From positions 62,001 to 126,000 of the forward strand of contig CASFID010000052.1 in NCBI GenBank assembly GCA_949294665.1: a stretch of 64,000 nt of DNA, read 5' to 3'. The notes beneath the pieces are model-generated. The model searched no databases. It worked only from the letters and a program-made list of their open reading frames with translations, and was not told where the DNA came from. The translations under genes were made by a program, and so were the position numbers. This document shows positions 17,903 through 27,739 of this stretch, piece by piece (the stretch's first letter is position 1; every line of letters begins with the position of its first letter). The stretch comes from an uncultured Eubacteriales bacterium (GTDB taxonomy: Bacteria; Bacillota; Clostridia; Lachnospirales; Lachnospiraceae).

Positions 17903-18787
17903 ATGCCAAATATCAGAGAGATACAGAGCCGTATCAACAGTGTCAAAGACACGATGAAGATTACAAATGCAATGTATATGATCTCCTCTTCCAAGATGAC
18001 GCAGGCGAAGAAAAAGCTGTCGGATACCGAGCCGTACTTTTATGCACTGCAGGGTGAGATTTCAAGGATCTTAAGGCATCTGCCGGAACTTGAACACAAC
18101 TATTTCATGCAGAGAGAGGAAATCCCGGCGGAAGAGCGTAAGATCGGTTCCATCGTGGTCACTGCCGACAAAGGCCTGGCAGGGGCGTATAACCACAATA
18201 TCGTAAAGCTGGAAGAAGAGATCCTGGCAAAGCCGGGGATCCATAAGCTGTTTATTGTGGGAGAGCTGGGGCGGCATTACTTTGCAAAGCGCGGCGTAGA
18301 GATCGATACAAATTTCCAGTATACGGTACAGAAGCCGACGATGCACCGCGCCAGGGATATCTCCGGAGTGCTGCTGGAACAATTTGAACAGGGCGAACTG
18401 GATGAAATCTATATCGTGTATACCCGGATGGAGAATTCTGTCCAGTCGGATGCGGAAGTGATGAAGCTCCTGCCGCTTGAGAGAAGTTCGTTCAATGAGA
18501 TGAAGATGCCGCTTAATGTGCATCGTGAATCGATCGAGCTGTATCCGTCCGCGGAGGCGGTGATGGACAGTATTGTACCGAACTATGTGACCGGTATGAT
18601 ATACGGTTGTCTTGTAGAGGCCTATGCAAGCGAACACAATGCCCGTATGATGGCGATGAAATCGGCAACAGACAGTGCGCAGGATCTGATCCACGACCTG
18701 TCTATCGCGTACAACAGGGCACGGCAGGCGGCGATCACACAGGAGATCACAGAGGTCTGCGCAGGTGCAAGGGCACAGCAGAAGTAG
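17903..18787 (+). CDS. atpG: F-type ATP synthase subunit gamma
   Basis: Central rotor shaft, 294 residues. The N-terminal helix begins NIREIQSRINSVKDTMKITNAM and the C-terminal helix contains ARMMAMKSATDSAQDL; ITQEITEV follows, all hallmarks of gamma. TVTADKGLAG-type VVTADKGLAGAYNHN marks the Rossmann-like domain. AGCAGGTGATAAC precedes the ATG. Confidence 0.95.
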   Translation: MPNIREIQSRINSVKDTMKITNAMYMISSSKMTQAKKKLSDTEPYFYALQGEISRILRHLPELEHNYFMQREEIPAEERKIGSIVVTADKGLAGAYNHNIVKLEEEILAKPGIHKLFIVGELGRHYFAKRGVEIDTNFQYTVQKPTMHRARDISGVLLEQFEQGELDEIYIVYTRMENSVQSDAEVMKLLPLERSSFNEMKMPLNVHRESIELYPSAEAVMDSIVPNYVTGMIYGCLVEAYASEHNARMMAMKSATDSAQDLIHDLSIAYNRARQAAITQEITEVCAGARAQQK

Positions 18788-20218
<1,431 letters not shown>

Positions 20219-20249
20219 GACCGCAGAATAGAACAGGAGTGTATGCATA

Positions 20250-20669
20250 ATGGATACATTTGGTCTGAAGATCATAGCAAGTGATAAGGTCTTTTATGAG
20301 GGCCGCTGCAAAAAACTCATCATCCCGGCTCCCGATGGAGAGAAGGGGATCCTGCCGAACCATGAAAATATGGTCATAGCTATAGCGGTAGGTACTGCGA
20401 AAGTCCAGCTTGCAGGAGAAGAAGAGTGGAAAGATCTTGCGGTAGGAACGGGGTTTGCAGAGATCGTGAACAACCGTGTCACGCTTCTGGTAGACACCGC
20501 CGAGCGGCCGGAGGACATCGACGTCCGCCGCGCGCGGGAACAGCAGGAGCGCGCAGAAGAGCAGATGCGGCAGAAACAGAGCACGCAGGAATACTACCAC
20601 ACCCAGGCCTCCCTCGCCCGGGCAATGACCCGCCTGAGAGTAGCCCAGGACAAGAAGTGGAACTTATAA
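20250..20669 (+). CDS. atpC: F-type ATP synthase subunit epsilon
   Basis: Regulatory rotor subunit, 139 residues: N-terminal beta-sandwich (FYEGRCKKLIIPAPDGEKGI) and a C-terminal two-helix domain rich in Arg/Gln/Glu (about 90-139). Last gene of the eight-gene atp operon; a strong nested hairpin terminator follows 12 nt later. Confidence 0.94.
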   Translation: MDTFGLKIIASDKVFYEGRCKKLIIPAPDGEKGILPNHENMVIAIAVGTAKVQLAGEEEWKDLAVGTGFAEIVNNRVTLLVDTAERPEDIDVRRAREQQERAEEQMRQKQSTQEYYHTQASLARAMTRLRVAQDKKWNL

Positions 20670-20681
20670 TAACAGTTCAGC

Positions 20682-20742
20682 CATGAAGAAGGACAGGAGA
20701 GAAAACCGTGCTTGTACGGTTTTTCGCCTGTCCTTTTTCATG
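20682..20742 (+). terminator. nested hairpin terminator of the atp operon
   Basis: Outer arms CATGAA...AAGGACAGG and CCTGTCCTT...TTCATG enclose an inner GAAAACCGT/ACGGTTTTTC stem with a T-run. It ends the atp operon. AACAGTTCAGCC just before it is the reverse complement of the GGCTGAACTGTT end of the dispersed repeat. Confidence 0.8.
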
Positions 20743-20746
20743 GAGT

Positions 20747-21096
20747 GAGCGCCCGAATATGAGCAAAGAAGCGGCGGGAGCCGCAGTAAGCACGAAGTGC
20801 GGCTTTGCGAATGGCGCGGCTGAACTGTGGACGGAGCCGGAGCGCCCGAATATGAGCAAAGAAGCGGCGGAAGCCGCAGTAAGCACGTCAGTGTACTGTA
20901 TCATCCACATTTCGCATAATGACTTGCCTGAATTTTCATCTGCTGCGTTGTTGTCAATCGACGATGCCACCGCATCGCCTCATTCCTCCGCCTTGCAGAG
21001 TAAAAATTCATTCTGCGTCATTTTGCTGAAAGTGGATGGTACAGTACACCGGTACGACTTTGCGAATAGGCGCGGCTGAACTGTGGACGGAGCCGG
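20747..21096. repeat. repeat-rich spacer: 48-bp direct repeats and a MITE-like foldback
   Basis: A 48-bp unit (starts GAGCGCCCGAATATGAGC, ends AGTAAGCACG) occurs at 20747-20794 and 20840-20887 with one mismatch, and a truncated piece at about 21103-21125. Copies of the dispersed TTTGCGAAT...GGCTGAACTGT repeat lie at 20789-20828 and 21051-21083. Between them, GTGTACTGTATCATCCAC (20890-20907) is matched inverted by GTGGATGGTACAGTACAC (21032-21049), and the pairing continues inward for some 50 bp, giving a foldback of about 160 bp. Open frames here encode low-quality Ala/Ser-rich translations on both strands and I do not regard them as genes. Confidence 0.7.
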
Positions 21097-21171
21097 GCAT
21101 ATCATGCAAAGAAGCGGCGGGAGCCAAAGCGCCTGCATATGTCAGTTTTCTGCTAAGAAAGAATATGAATA

Positions 21172-21200
21172 TTGACACAGATACTGGCAAATGTTATATT
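21172..21200 (+). promoter_or_regulatory. sigma-A promoter of the phosphate-transporter operon
   Basis: Consensus TTGACA (21172-21177), 17-bp spacer, TATATT (21195-21200). Start near 21207, only about 20 nt before a terminator hairpin. Confidence 0.8.
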
Positions 21201-21224
21201 TAGGTTAATTCTGTGTAAATTAGC

Positions 21225-21249
21225 CTGGCATGATTAAGCCAGTTTTTTT
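21225..21249 (+). terminator. promoter-proximal terminator in the PiT leader
   Basis: CTGGC (21225-21229) pairs with GCCAG (21238-21242), followed by seven T. It lies between the promoter and the transporter gene (ATG 21319), so transcripts must read through it: a probable attenuation point. Confidence 0.65.
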
Positions 21250-21318
21250 GTGTAAGGCGAAAAAAGATGGTAACAGTTATCATAGAATAATCGAATATAC
21301 AGCAAAAAGGGGAAGAAT

Positions 21319-22371
21319 ATGGACGTTTCTTTTGCAGGTTTTTGCCAGCAGGTGTTTTCAAATCCTGTTCTGCTGGTGACAGTAGTGCTCACTCTGGGAG
21401 TGATATTCGTAAATGGCTGGACGGATGCGCCGAATGCGATCGCCACATGTATTGCCACAAGGTGTCTGAAAGTGCGGACGGCGATCATGATGAGCGCTGT
21501 GTTTAATTTTCTCGGCGTGCTGGTCATGACGCAGATCAACAGTTCGGTCGCATCGACGATCAGCAATATGGTAGACTTTGGCGGGCAGACAGATGAAGCG
21601 CTCATCGCTCTGTGCGCGGCGCTGTTTTCGATCGTTGTATACAGTGTGGCAGCTTCTGTGTTCGGGATACCGACGAGTGAGAGCCACAGCCTGATCGCCG
21701 GTCTTACCGGAGCAGCGATCGCGATCCACAACGGAGCCGGAGGCGTCAATTTTGGCGAGTGGGTGAAAGTGCTTTACGGTCTCGTCCTCAGTCTGGCTCT
21801 CGGGTTCTTTATGGGCTGGGTGATCTGCAAGATCATTACCATATTCTGTGCAGCTATGGACCGCCGGAGGACGAACGGATTCTTTACTGCAGCGCAGATA
21901 TTCGGCGCAGCGTTTATGAGTTTTATGCACGGAGCGCAGGATGGACAGAAGTTCATCGGAGTATTGTTCCTGGGCGTTGCTTTCTGCAACGGTCAGAGCA
22001 GCGTCGAGGGTATGATCATCCCGGTATGGCTTATGCTCCTGTGCAGTACGGTCATGGGCGTGGGGACAAGCGTAGGAGGAGAGAAGATCATTAAATCCGT
22101 GGGAATGGATATGGTAAAACTGGAGAAATTCCAGGGCTTCTCTGCAGATCTCGCGGGAGCGGTATGTCTGCTCCTCTCAAGCGTGTTTGGTATCCCGGTG
22201 TCAACGACACATACAAAGACAAGCGCGATCATGGGAGTGGGAGCTGTGAAAAGGCTGTCGGCAATCAACTTCGGCGTTGTAAAAGACATGATGCTCACAT
22301 GGATATTCACATTCCCGGGATGCGGACTTATAAGTTTCATAGTGGCAAAGATATTTATTATACTATTCTGA
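21319..22371 (+). CDS. pit: PiT-family inorganic phosphate transporter
   Basis: Membrane symporter of 350 residues for metal-phosphate uptake. Both PiT signature halves are visible: GWTDAPNAIAT at about 33-43 and GIPVSTTHTKTSAIMGVG at about 290-307; GIPTSESHSLIAG in the middle is the matching inner repeat. About ten helices. It is followed 70 nt later by a DUF47 gene, the usual partner. Whether it imports or exports phosphate is not visible. Confidence 0.93.
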   Translation: MDVSFAGFCQQVFSNPVLLVTVVLTLGVIFVNGWTDAPNAIATCIATRCLKVRTAIMMSAVFNFLGVLVMTQINSSVASTISNMVDFGGQTDEALIALCAALFSIVVYSVAASVFGIPTSESHSLIAGLTGAAIAIHNGAGGVNFGEWVKVLYGLVLSLALGFFMGWVICKIITIFCAAMDRRRTNGFFTAAQIFGAAFMSFMHGAQDGQKFIGVLFLGVAFCNGQSSVEGMIIPVWLMLLCSTVMGVGTSVGGEKIIKSVGMDMVKLEKFQGFSADLAGAVCLLLSSVFGIPVSTTHTKTSAIMGVGAVKRLSAINFGVVKDMMLTWIFTFPGCGLISFIVAKIFIILF

Positions 22372-22441
22372 CAATATAGAGCTTCAACGATCATATTCCC
22401 GCAGGACAGGATGACGCGGGCAGTAAGAGGAGGAAAAAACA

Positions 22442-23065
22442 TTGGCTAAGAGACAAGATGCATTTTATTTTGACAATTTCGTGGCATGTGCGGAGTATTC
22501 CTGCCGTGCGGCGCAGATGTTGAAGGAGACGCTTGAGAAATTCGAGCCGGATAACCTGAAAGACCAGCTGGACAGGCTCCATGAAGTAGAGCACAGCGGA
22601 GACGCGAAGAAACACGAGATGCTGGATCATCTGGCGAAAGAGTTTCTCCCGCCCATCGAGCGCGAAGATATCGTGACACTGAGTCAGAATATCGACAATA
22701 TGACGGATAAAGTAGAAGACGTTATGCTCAGAGTATATATGAATAACGTCCGGGAGATCGAGCCGAACGCACTTAAGATGACGGACATCATCATCCAGTG
22801 CTGCGACGCGGTAAAAGAGCTTCTGCAGGAGTTCAAAAATTTTAAGAGATCCAGGAACCTGAAAAAGCTCGTGATACGGATCAACGATCTGGAAGAAGAA
22901 GCGGACCGGCTTTTTATAGAGAGCGTGCGCGGACTCTATACAGAGTCGGGGGAACTGCTGCGTATCATAGCGTGGAGAGATATCTACATTTACCTTGAGA
23001 GATGTGCGGATGCGTGTGAACATGTGGCGGATGTTGTGGAGAGCGTAGTAATGAAAAATTCATAA
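22442..23065 (+). CDS. DUF47/PhoU-like phosphate-transport accessory protein
   Basis: Helical cytosolic protein of 207 residues of the DUF47 (YkaA/PhoU-like) family that accompanies PiT transporters and probably regulates them. Start TTG 22442, with AGGAGG 8 nt upstream, gives AKRQDAFYFDNFV. Acidic pairs typical of metal-binding PhoU folds occur in DRLHEVEHSGDAKKHEM and in NDLEEEADRLF. Ends just before a hairpin shared with the convergent operon. Confidence 0.88.
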   Translation: MAKRQDAFYFDNFVACAEYSCRAAQMLKETLEKFEPDNLKDQLDRLHEVEHSGDAKKHEMLDHLAKEFLPPIEREDIVTLSQNIDNMTDKVEDVMLRVYMNNVREIEPNALKMTDIIIQCCDAVKELLQEFKNFKRSRNLKKLVIRINDLEEEADRLFIESVRGLYTESGELLRIIAWRDIYIYLERCADACEHVADVVESVVMKNS

Positions 23066-23104
23066 AAAACGGAAAGGACCGGCTGATCGTGGCCGGTCCT
23101 TTCC
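23065..23104 (-). terminator. terminator of the nucleoside operon (possibly bidirectional)
   Basis: GGAAAGGACCGG and CCGGTCCTTTCC form a perfect 12-bp stem (23071-23082 and 23093-23104). On the minus strand it is followed by GTTTTTTATG, so it mainly ends the minus-strand operon; it may also stop the DUF47 transcript. Confidence 0.8.
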
Positions 23105-23133
23105 ATTTGTATGACGGGCAGAATGCTCCCGTG

Positions 23134-24360
23134 TTATGCCTGCTCTTTTTTCAGTCTCTTCGTGAGCAGGATCGTAAGTACGAAGCCGATCGCGCAGAAG
23201 GCGATGAGAGCGCCGAACATGAGCTTGTATCCCGCGACCTCGGACATATTATCGATGAGACGTCCGTAAATCGTGAAGAGGAATGCATCCGGAGAGAATC
23301 CGATGACGCTTACGACTCCGGCGGCTGTGCCGAGGTACTCGGTTGGGATCCTGGCTTCATCCAGCGGTACGAAGTACACGCCGCGCACTGCAGTCTGTAC
23401 GAGACGTACAGTCAGTCCCATGATGATCGCGATCACGAGGAAAGATGGAACACCCGGGATTGCTACAAATGCAGCAAGCAGGACCGCCATGATGACGAAG
23501 CACCATTTCAGAAAGCGGGTGGACGATTTCATCTTGTCAGTGATAAGTCCGCCTGCCACAGCGCCTACGTTTCCGACGCCGTATGTATTGATGATCCCGA
23601 CGATGCCGGCTGTGGTAACGCCCATCTTATAGACGGAAGTCAGGTACGGAGTCAGTCTTCCCATAGTAGAGCCGACCGCATAGCCAAAGAAGATAATGAA
23701 ACCGATCAGCCATACCGTAGGATTCTTGAGGACATAACCGAGTCCTGCAAAGATGCTCTGTTTCGGTTTGTCTTCTTCCAGATCCTTTTTCGGCAGGAAA
23801 AGGAAACTGATGATACCGATAACAATATATGCAACACTATAGAAGATAACAACGCCGCGGAAATTCTCTCCGCCGGAAGTGAACACCCACATCGCTACGG
23901 ATGAGAGGATCAGTGATCCGAGGGAGTTGAGCGCCTCGCGGAATCCGAAGAGACGTCCCTGGACATCGCTGCTGCCGAGAAGCTTTACCGCTTTGATCAT
24001 GGCGGGCCAGTATGTAAAGATCGTCGCCAGGGACCAGATGACGCTGATGACGATCATCGCCGTATACGACGGGAATGTAGCGAACCAGAATCCGCTGATA
24101 CCCGTAACGATCAGTGAGAATGTGATCAGAATACGGCTTGGGAATCTGTCGGCAATGATACCGCCCATAAAATATGCGATCAGGTTCAAAGCTCCGTAGA
24201 TCGACAGGATATTTCCCATCTGTGTATTTGTAAAGTTCAGTTCTGCCATCATGCTGTCATAAAAGGTGTACTGCAGATAGGGGAAGATATAGATGATACT
24301 CCCGCCAAGGCAGATGACGATAAGCATCAGCCACATATTATGTTTCTTTGGTGTACTCAT
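23134..24360 (-). CDS. MFS transporter
   Basis: Twelve-helix major facilitator of 408 residues. The loop-2 motif appears as GGIIADRFPSRILI and its second-half counterpart as GGLITDKMKSSTR. It starts 5 nt after the nucleoside hydrolase stop, with the ribosome binding site (AAAGGAAA) inside that gene's last codons, so it belongs to the five-gene nucleoside/ribose operon. Uptake of a nucleoside or export of the released base are both possible; the substrate is not visible. Confidence 0.85.
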   Translation of the reverse strand: MSTPKKHNMWLMLIVICLGGSIIYIFPYLQYTFYDSMMAELNFTNTQMGNILSIYGALNLIAYFMGGIIADRFPSRILITFSLIVTGISGFWFATFPSYTAMIVISVIWSLATIFTYWPAMIKAVKLLGSSDVQGRLFGFREALNSLGSLILSSVAMWVFTSGGENFRGVVIFYSVAYIVIGIISFLFLPKKDLEEDKPKQSIFAGLGYVLKNPTVWLIGFIIFFGYAVGSTMGRLTPYLTSVYKMGVTTAGIVGIINTYGVGNVGAVAGGLITDKMKSSTRFLKWCFVIMAVLLAAFVAIPGVPSFLVIAIIMGLTVRLVQTAVRGVYFVPLDEARIPTEYLGTAAGVVSVIGFSPDAFLFTIYGRLIDNMSEVAGYKLMFGALIAFCAIGFVLTILLTKRLKKEQA

Positions 24361-24365
24361 AGTTC

Positions 24366-25307
24366 TTATTTCCTTTCGTAGTCTTTAAATATGTCAACAA
24401 ACCATTTCCAGAATGCTCCGAGATCGATATCCTCAGCGCAGTCGATATTTTTCTCTTTATCCGGGCAAACATCGCGGAAATCAGCGACAGTCATGCCCCG
24501 GGTGATGGTTCCCTCTGTCTCCACATCCACATAATATCGTTTGAACTTAAGGACAGAGGGGTTAACGATGGCGCAAAATGCTACTACATCGTGCAGATTG
24601 GCCACATCATATCCCCATTCTTTGTTTCTGCGCAGACAGAAGTCCATGACCTGTGATGCGAGCTGTGCTTCGGGCGTCTCGATATGTTCCACCATCTCCT
24701 TTACCCATATCGGAAGTTCCGTCTGTAAGGTGACGTCCAGGCCGATCATTGCAACGTCAATGCCGGAGCGGAAGAGGATCTGCAGCGCCTCGGGATCTAC
24801 ATATGCGTTGAACTCGCTTGCCTGAGTCATGTTGCCGCCTACGAGACAGCCGCCCATGATATATACTTTCTTGATAAGGCCGACGATGTCGGGGTGGCGC
24901 TGGATCGCGAGGGCCAGGTTCGTCTGAGGACCTGTAGCCAGACAGATCAGTTCTCCTTTGCACTCTACTGCCGCGTCATAGATAACTTCTGCCGCGTCTT
25001 TCTCGCAGAAGGAACGGCCTGACGGCGGTATCACAACATCGCCCAGGCCTGTCTTCCCGTGGGAGATGGCGCATTTCAGCTCGCGTTTCAGCGGAGCGTC
25101 GGCCCCTTTGGCAACCGGGATGTCCGTGTGCCCGAGAGCGTCCACGATGTTCAGCGTGTTCGTCGCCGTCGCCTCCAGAGGCACATTCCCGGCTACTGCG
25201 GTGATCGCGCGGATGTCAAGCATGTCCCTGTGCATCAGCGCGCAGATGAGCGCTATGGCATCGTCTGTTCCAGTGTCAAAGTCCATTACGATTGGTAGTT
25301 TCTTCAT
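24366..25307 (-). CDS. inosine-uridine-type nucleoside hydrolase
   Basis: Calcium-dependent N-ribohydrolase, 313 residues, cleaving a ribonucleoside into base and ribose. The N-terminal metal-binding signature DFDTGTDDAIAL matches DxDxGxDD, VYIMGG is present, and LHDVVAFCA corresponds to the catalytic HD segment. Overlaps the upstream BCCT gene by 32 nt and is preceded by GGAGG. With ribokinase in the same operon the ribose released can be phosphorylated directly. The base specificity is unknown. Confidence 0.92.
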   Translation of the reverse strand: MKKLPIVMDFDTGTDDAIALICALMHRDMLDIRAITAVAGNVPLEATATNTLNIVDALGHTDIPVAKGADAPLKRELKCAISHGKTGLGDVVIPPSGRSFCEKDAAEVIYDAAVECKGELICLATGPQTNLALAIQRHPDIVGLIKKVYIMGGCLVGGNMTQASEFNAYVDPEALQILFRSGIDVAMIGLDVTLQTELPIWVKEMVEHIETPEAQLASQVMDFCLRRNKEWGYDVANLHDVVAFCAIVNPSVLKFKRYYVDVETEGTITRGMTVADFRDVCPDKEKNIDCAEDIDLGAFWKWFVDIFKDYERK

Positions 25308-26823
25308 GTTTCATTCCTCCATTTTCTTTTTTGTATTTTATAGTCACTTTTAAAAGTGATACCCCGGATATGAGCAGCAGTATCATAGCCGGAAGACCGC
25401 CGATGACAGATATCATCTTGACGCCGGCCACTCCGTTGCTGCAGATCAATATGACCGCCATGACTCCGATCAGCACGCCCCAGACGACTTTCACTGATTT
25501 CAGTGAGTTCTCAGTCCCGTACTGTGTGCTTGTGCAGCACAGATCGCCCAGTGCGTTCGTTGTCGAATCGGCCGCTGTGACAAAGCACAGATAAACTGTG
25601 ACGACGAGAATCGGGATGAGAAGCGTTCCCATAGGCAGATTCTTCAGCACCTCGTAAACTGCGCTCTCTGTTCCCAGGTCCAGCATGGTCGAGTACAGAT
25701 CAGCGATTCCCGCAGTCTGCATGTGGATCGAAGTCCCTCCGAAGATAGACACCCACAGTCCGGAGCTTACGGCACAGGTGACAAGATTGATCAGTACGAA
25801 TTTCCTGACGCTGTGGCCGTAGGAGATTTTCCCCAGGAACATACCGGTGATCGGCGCCCACGCCGCCCAGTTTGCGTAAGTCGAGATCGTCCAGTAACAG
25901 GACCATATGCTGTCTGTTCCGGCGCCCATCATGAGACTTCGCGTAAAGAAGTTGTCCACATATACGCCGAGGGACTCCAGTGCGATCTGCATGATGTAAG
26001 CGGTCGGCCCCAGCAGGAACATAATGCCGAGCATCACAAGGAGAAACACAACGTTTACGTTGGAGATCCACTTGATCCCTTTGAGGACTCCGCTGCACGC
26101 GGACAGTGTGAATATGATGACGAGACTGACTCCGATGAGGATCCACATCCCGGTGCTGCTCTCCATATCCGTGATCTCGGTAAGTCCTCCGGCTACGCTC
26201 AGGATGCCCTGTCCCAGAGAGGCGACCATTCCCATGACCGTCGCGAACACGCATATGGAGTCAATGAGAGCAGAAGGGCCCGGTTTCCCTATGCCAGGTA
26301 TTACATTCGCCATGCAGGATGAGAAACTGAACGGTTTATGCTGATTGTATACAGCGATGGCAAATATGAGAGCCGGTACGCTGTAGATCGCATATGGAGT
26401 CAGCGTCCAGTGCAGGAACATCGACGACATGGAAAATACGGCGGCGCTGTGCGAGCCCGGCTCTATGCCGAGGAATTCCGGCGGTTCCATCAGATGATAT
26501 AACGGTTCGGACGATCCCCAGAAGATAAGACCTGCGGCGATCGTCGTGCACAGGACGATGTTGAACCAGTTCCCGGTAGAGAGCACCGGTTTGGCGTCAT
26601 TTCCACCGATCCGCATACTGCCAAGCCTGGAGAACAGTACGATAAATGATACGATCACCAGAAAGAGCGCGACAGCCAGATAAAACCATCCCAGATTCTG
26701 AGTACAAAGGTCATTTAATCCACTCAGCACATAGTCAAAACCATCCGGATTAGTCATATACCCGATAAAGAAAGCGAGTATAATGATGACTGTAGGCCAG
26801 AAGACGGTTTTTCTTATCTTAAT
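25276..26823 (-). CDS. BCCT-family transporter (probable ATT start)
   Basis: Betaine/choline/carnitine-type transporter. The conserved TM8 segment ANWAAWAPITGMFLGK is clear, as is FWGSSEPLYHL. The first ATG (26757) would cut off TM1: translation continues upstream as KIRKTVFWPTVIIILAFFIG, a normal BCCT helix 1. A stop codon closes the frame at 26832-26830, leaving only TGT, CTT and ATT before it. A 10-nt AAAGGAGGTG (26840-26831) is 9 nt before the ATT at 26823-26821, which overlaps the ribokinase stop. I place the start there (515 residues). The family usually carries quaternary-ammonium or betaine-like substrates, unusual company for ribose genes. Confidence 0.88.
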   Translation of the reverse strand: MKIRKTVFWPTVIIILAFFIGYMTNPDGFDYVLSGLNDLCTQNLGWFYLAVALFLVIVSFIVLFSRLGSMRIGGNDAKPVLSTGNWFNIVLCTTIAAGLIFWGSSEPLYHLMEPPEFLGIEPGSHSAAVFSMSSMFLHWTLTPYAIYSVPALIFAIAVYNQHKPFSFSSCMANVIPGIGKPGPSALIDSICVFATVMGMVASLGQGILSVAGGLTEITDMESSTGMWILIGVSLVIIFTLSACSGVLKGIKWISNVNVVFLLVMLGIMFLLGPTAYIMQIALESLGVYVDNFFTRSLMMGAGTDSIWSCYWTISTYANWAAWAPITGMFLGKISYGHSVRKFVLINLVTCAVSSGLWVSIFGGTSIHMQTAGIADLYSTMLDLGTESAVYEVLKNLPMGTLLIPILVVTVYLCFVTAADSTTNALGDLCCTSTQYGTENSLKSVKVVWGVLIGVMAVILICSNGVAGVKMISVIGGLPAMILLLISGVSLLKVTIKYKKENGGMKHEETTNRNGL

Positions 26824-27739
26824 AAGACATCACCTCCTTTAATTCATCCCTTGCGGGAATCGAGGACTGAGCCCCTTTGCGGGTGACAACGACTGCGCAT
26901 ACAGTCTGTGCGAATGCGACGGCCTCCTTCATGTCTGCTCCCTCGCTCAGCGCGATGGATAATGCTGCCGTAAAGCTGTCTCCGGCAGCTGTGCTGTCTA
27001 CGGTTTTTACGATATGGGCCGGGAATAAGTCGGCCTGGTCGCGGGTGACGGTAAGACATCCGGCTTTCCCTAGAGTGATCACCACGGTCTCCACTCCTTT
27101 GTCGATGAGCGAGCGGGCGCCTTCTATGTATTCTTCCCGGCTGTTCATCTCGCGGCCGGTCAAAAGAGCAAGCTCGGTCTCATTCGGTTTGACAATAGAG
27201 ATCCCATTCCAGAAATCCGCCTCCAGACCTGCCACTGCGGGAGCCGGATCCACGATCAGGCGTTTCCCCTTCTGCAGAGCCAGCTTCTTGATATACCGGA
27301 CGGTATCCATCGGGATCTCAAACTGTGTGAGTATGTAATCACAGGAATCCACAAGAGCCATATGCTTCTGTATCAGTTCCGGGGTGACCATGTGGTTGGT
27401 GCCAGGGATGACAATGATGCAGTTCTCGCCGGAAGGCTCAAGTGAAATATACGCCTGACCTGTCGGTGTATCTTCACATATTTCGATCCCCGATGCGTCG
27501 ACGCCGGCTGACAAAAGATTTTCGATAAGCTTCTTCCCATAGGGATCGTTTCCGACTGCGCCTATCATGGCGACCTCGCCGCCCAGCTTTCCGGCGGCGT
27601 ACGCCTGATTTGCGCCTTTTCCTCCGGGAATATGGCTTACAGAATGCCCAAGTACGGTTTCACCCGGAGCGGGGATCTTGTCTGTTTCGATCAGGAAGTC
27701 TGTGTTCAGGCTTCCGATCACAAGAATCTTTTTTTTCAT
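26819..27739 (-). CDS. rbsK: ribokinase
   Basis: PfkB-family sugar kinase, 306 residues, making ribose 5-phosphate from ribose and ATP. Motifs: GSLNTDFLIETD, the substrate-binding PGGKGANQAYAAGKLGG, and the catalytic DSTAAGDSF with its general-base Asp. Overlaps the upstream fusion gene by ATGA, and its 3' end carries the ribosome binding site of the BCCT gene. Role in the operon: second step after nucleoside hydrolysis. Confidence 0.94.
   Translation of the reverse strand: MKKKILVIGSLNTDFLIETDKIPAPGETVLGHSVSHIPGGKGANQAYAAGKLGGEVAMIGAVGNDPYGKKLIENLLSAGVDASGIEICEDTPTGQAYISLEPSGENCIIVIPGTNHMVTPELIQKHMALVDSCDYILTQFEIPMDTVRYIKKLALQKGKRLIVDPAPAVAGLEADFWNGISIVKPNETELALLTGREMNSREEYIEGARSLIDKGVETVVITLGKAGCLTVTRDQADLFPAHIVKTVDSTAAGDSFTAALSIALSEGADMKEAVAFAQTVCAVVVTRKGAQSSIPARDELKEVMSY

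Noticed and set aside
20708..21190. Open frames on both strands between atpC and the PiT gene
   Set aside because: They are made from the direct and inverted repeats, lack ribosome binding sites and translate to low-complexity sequence.
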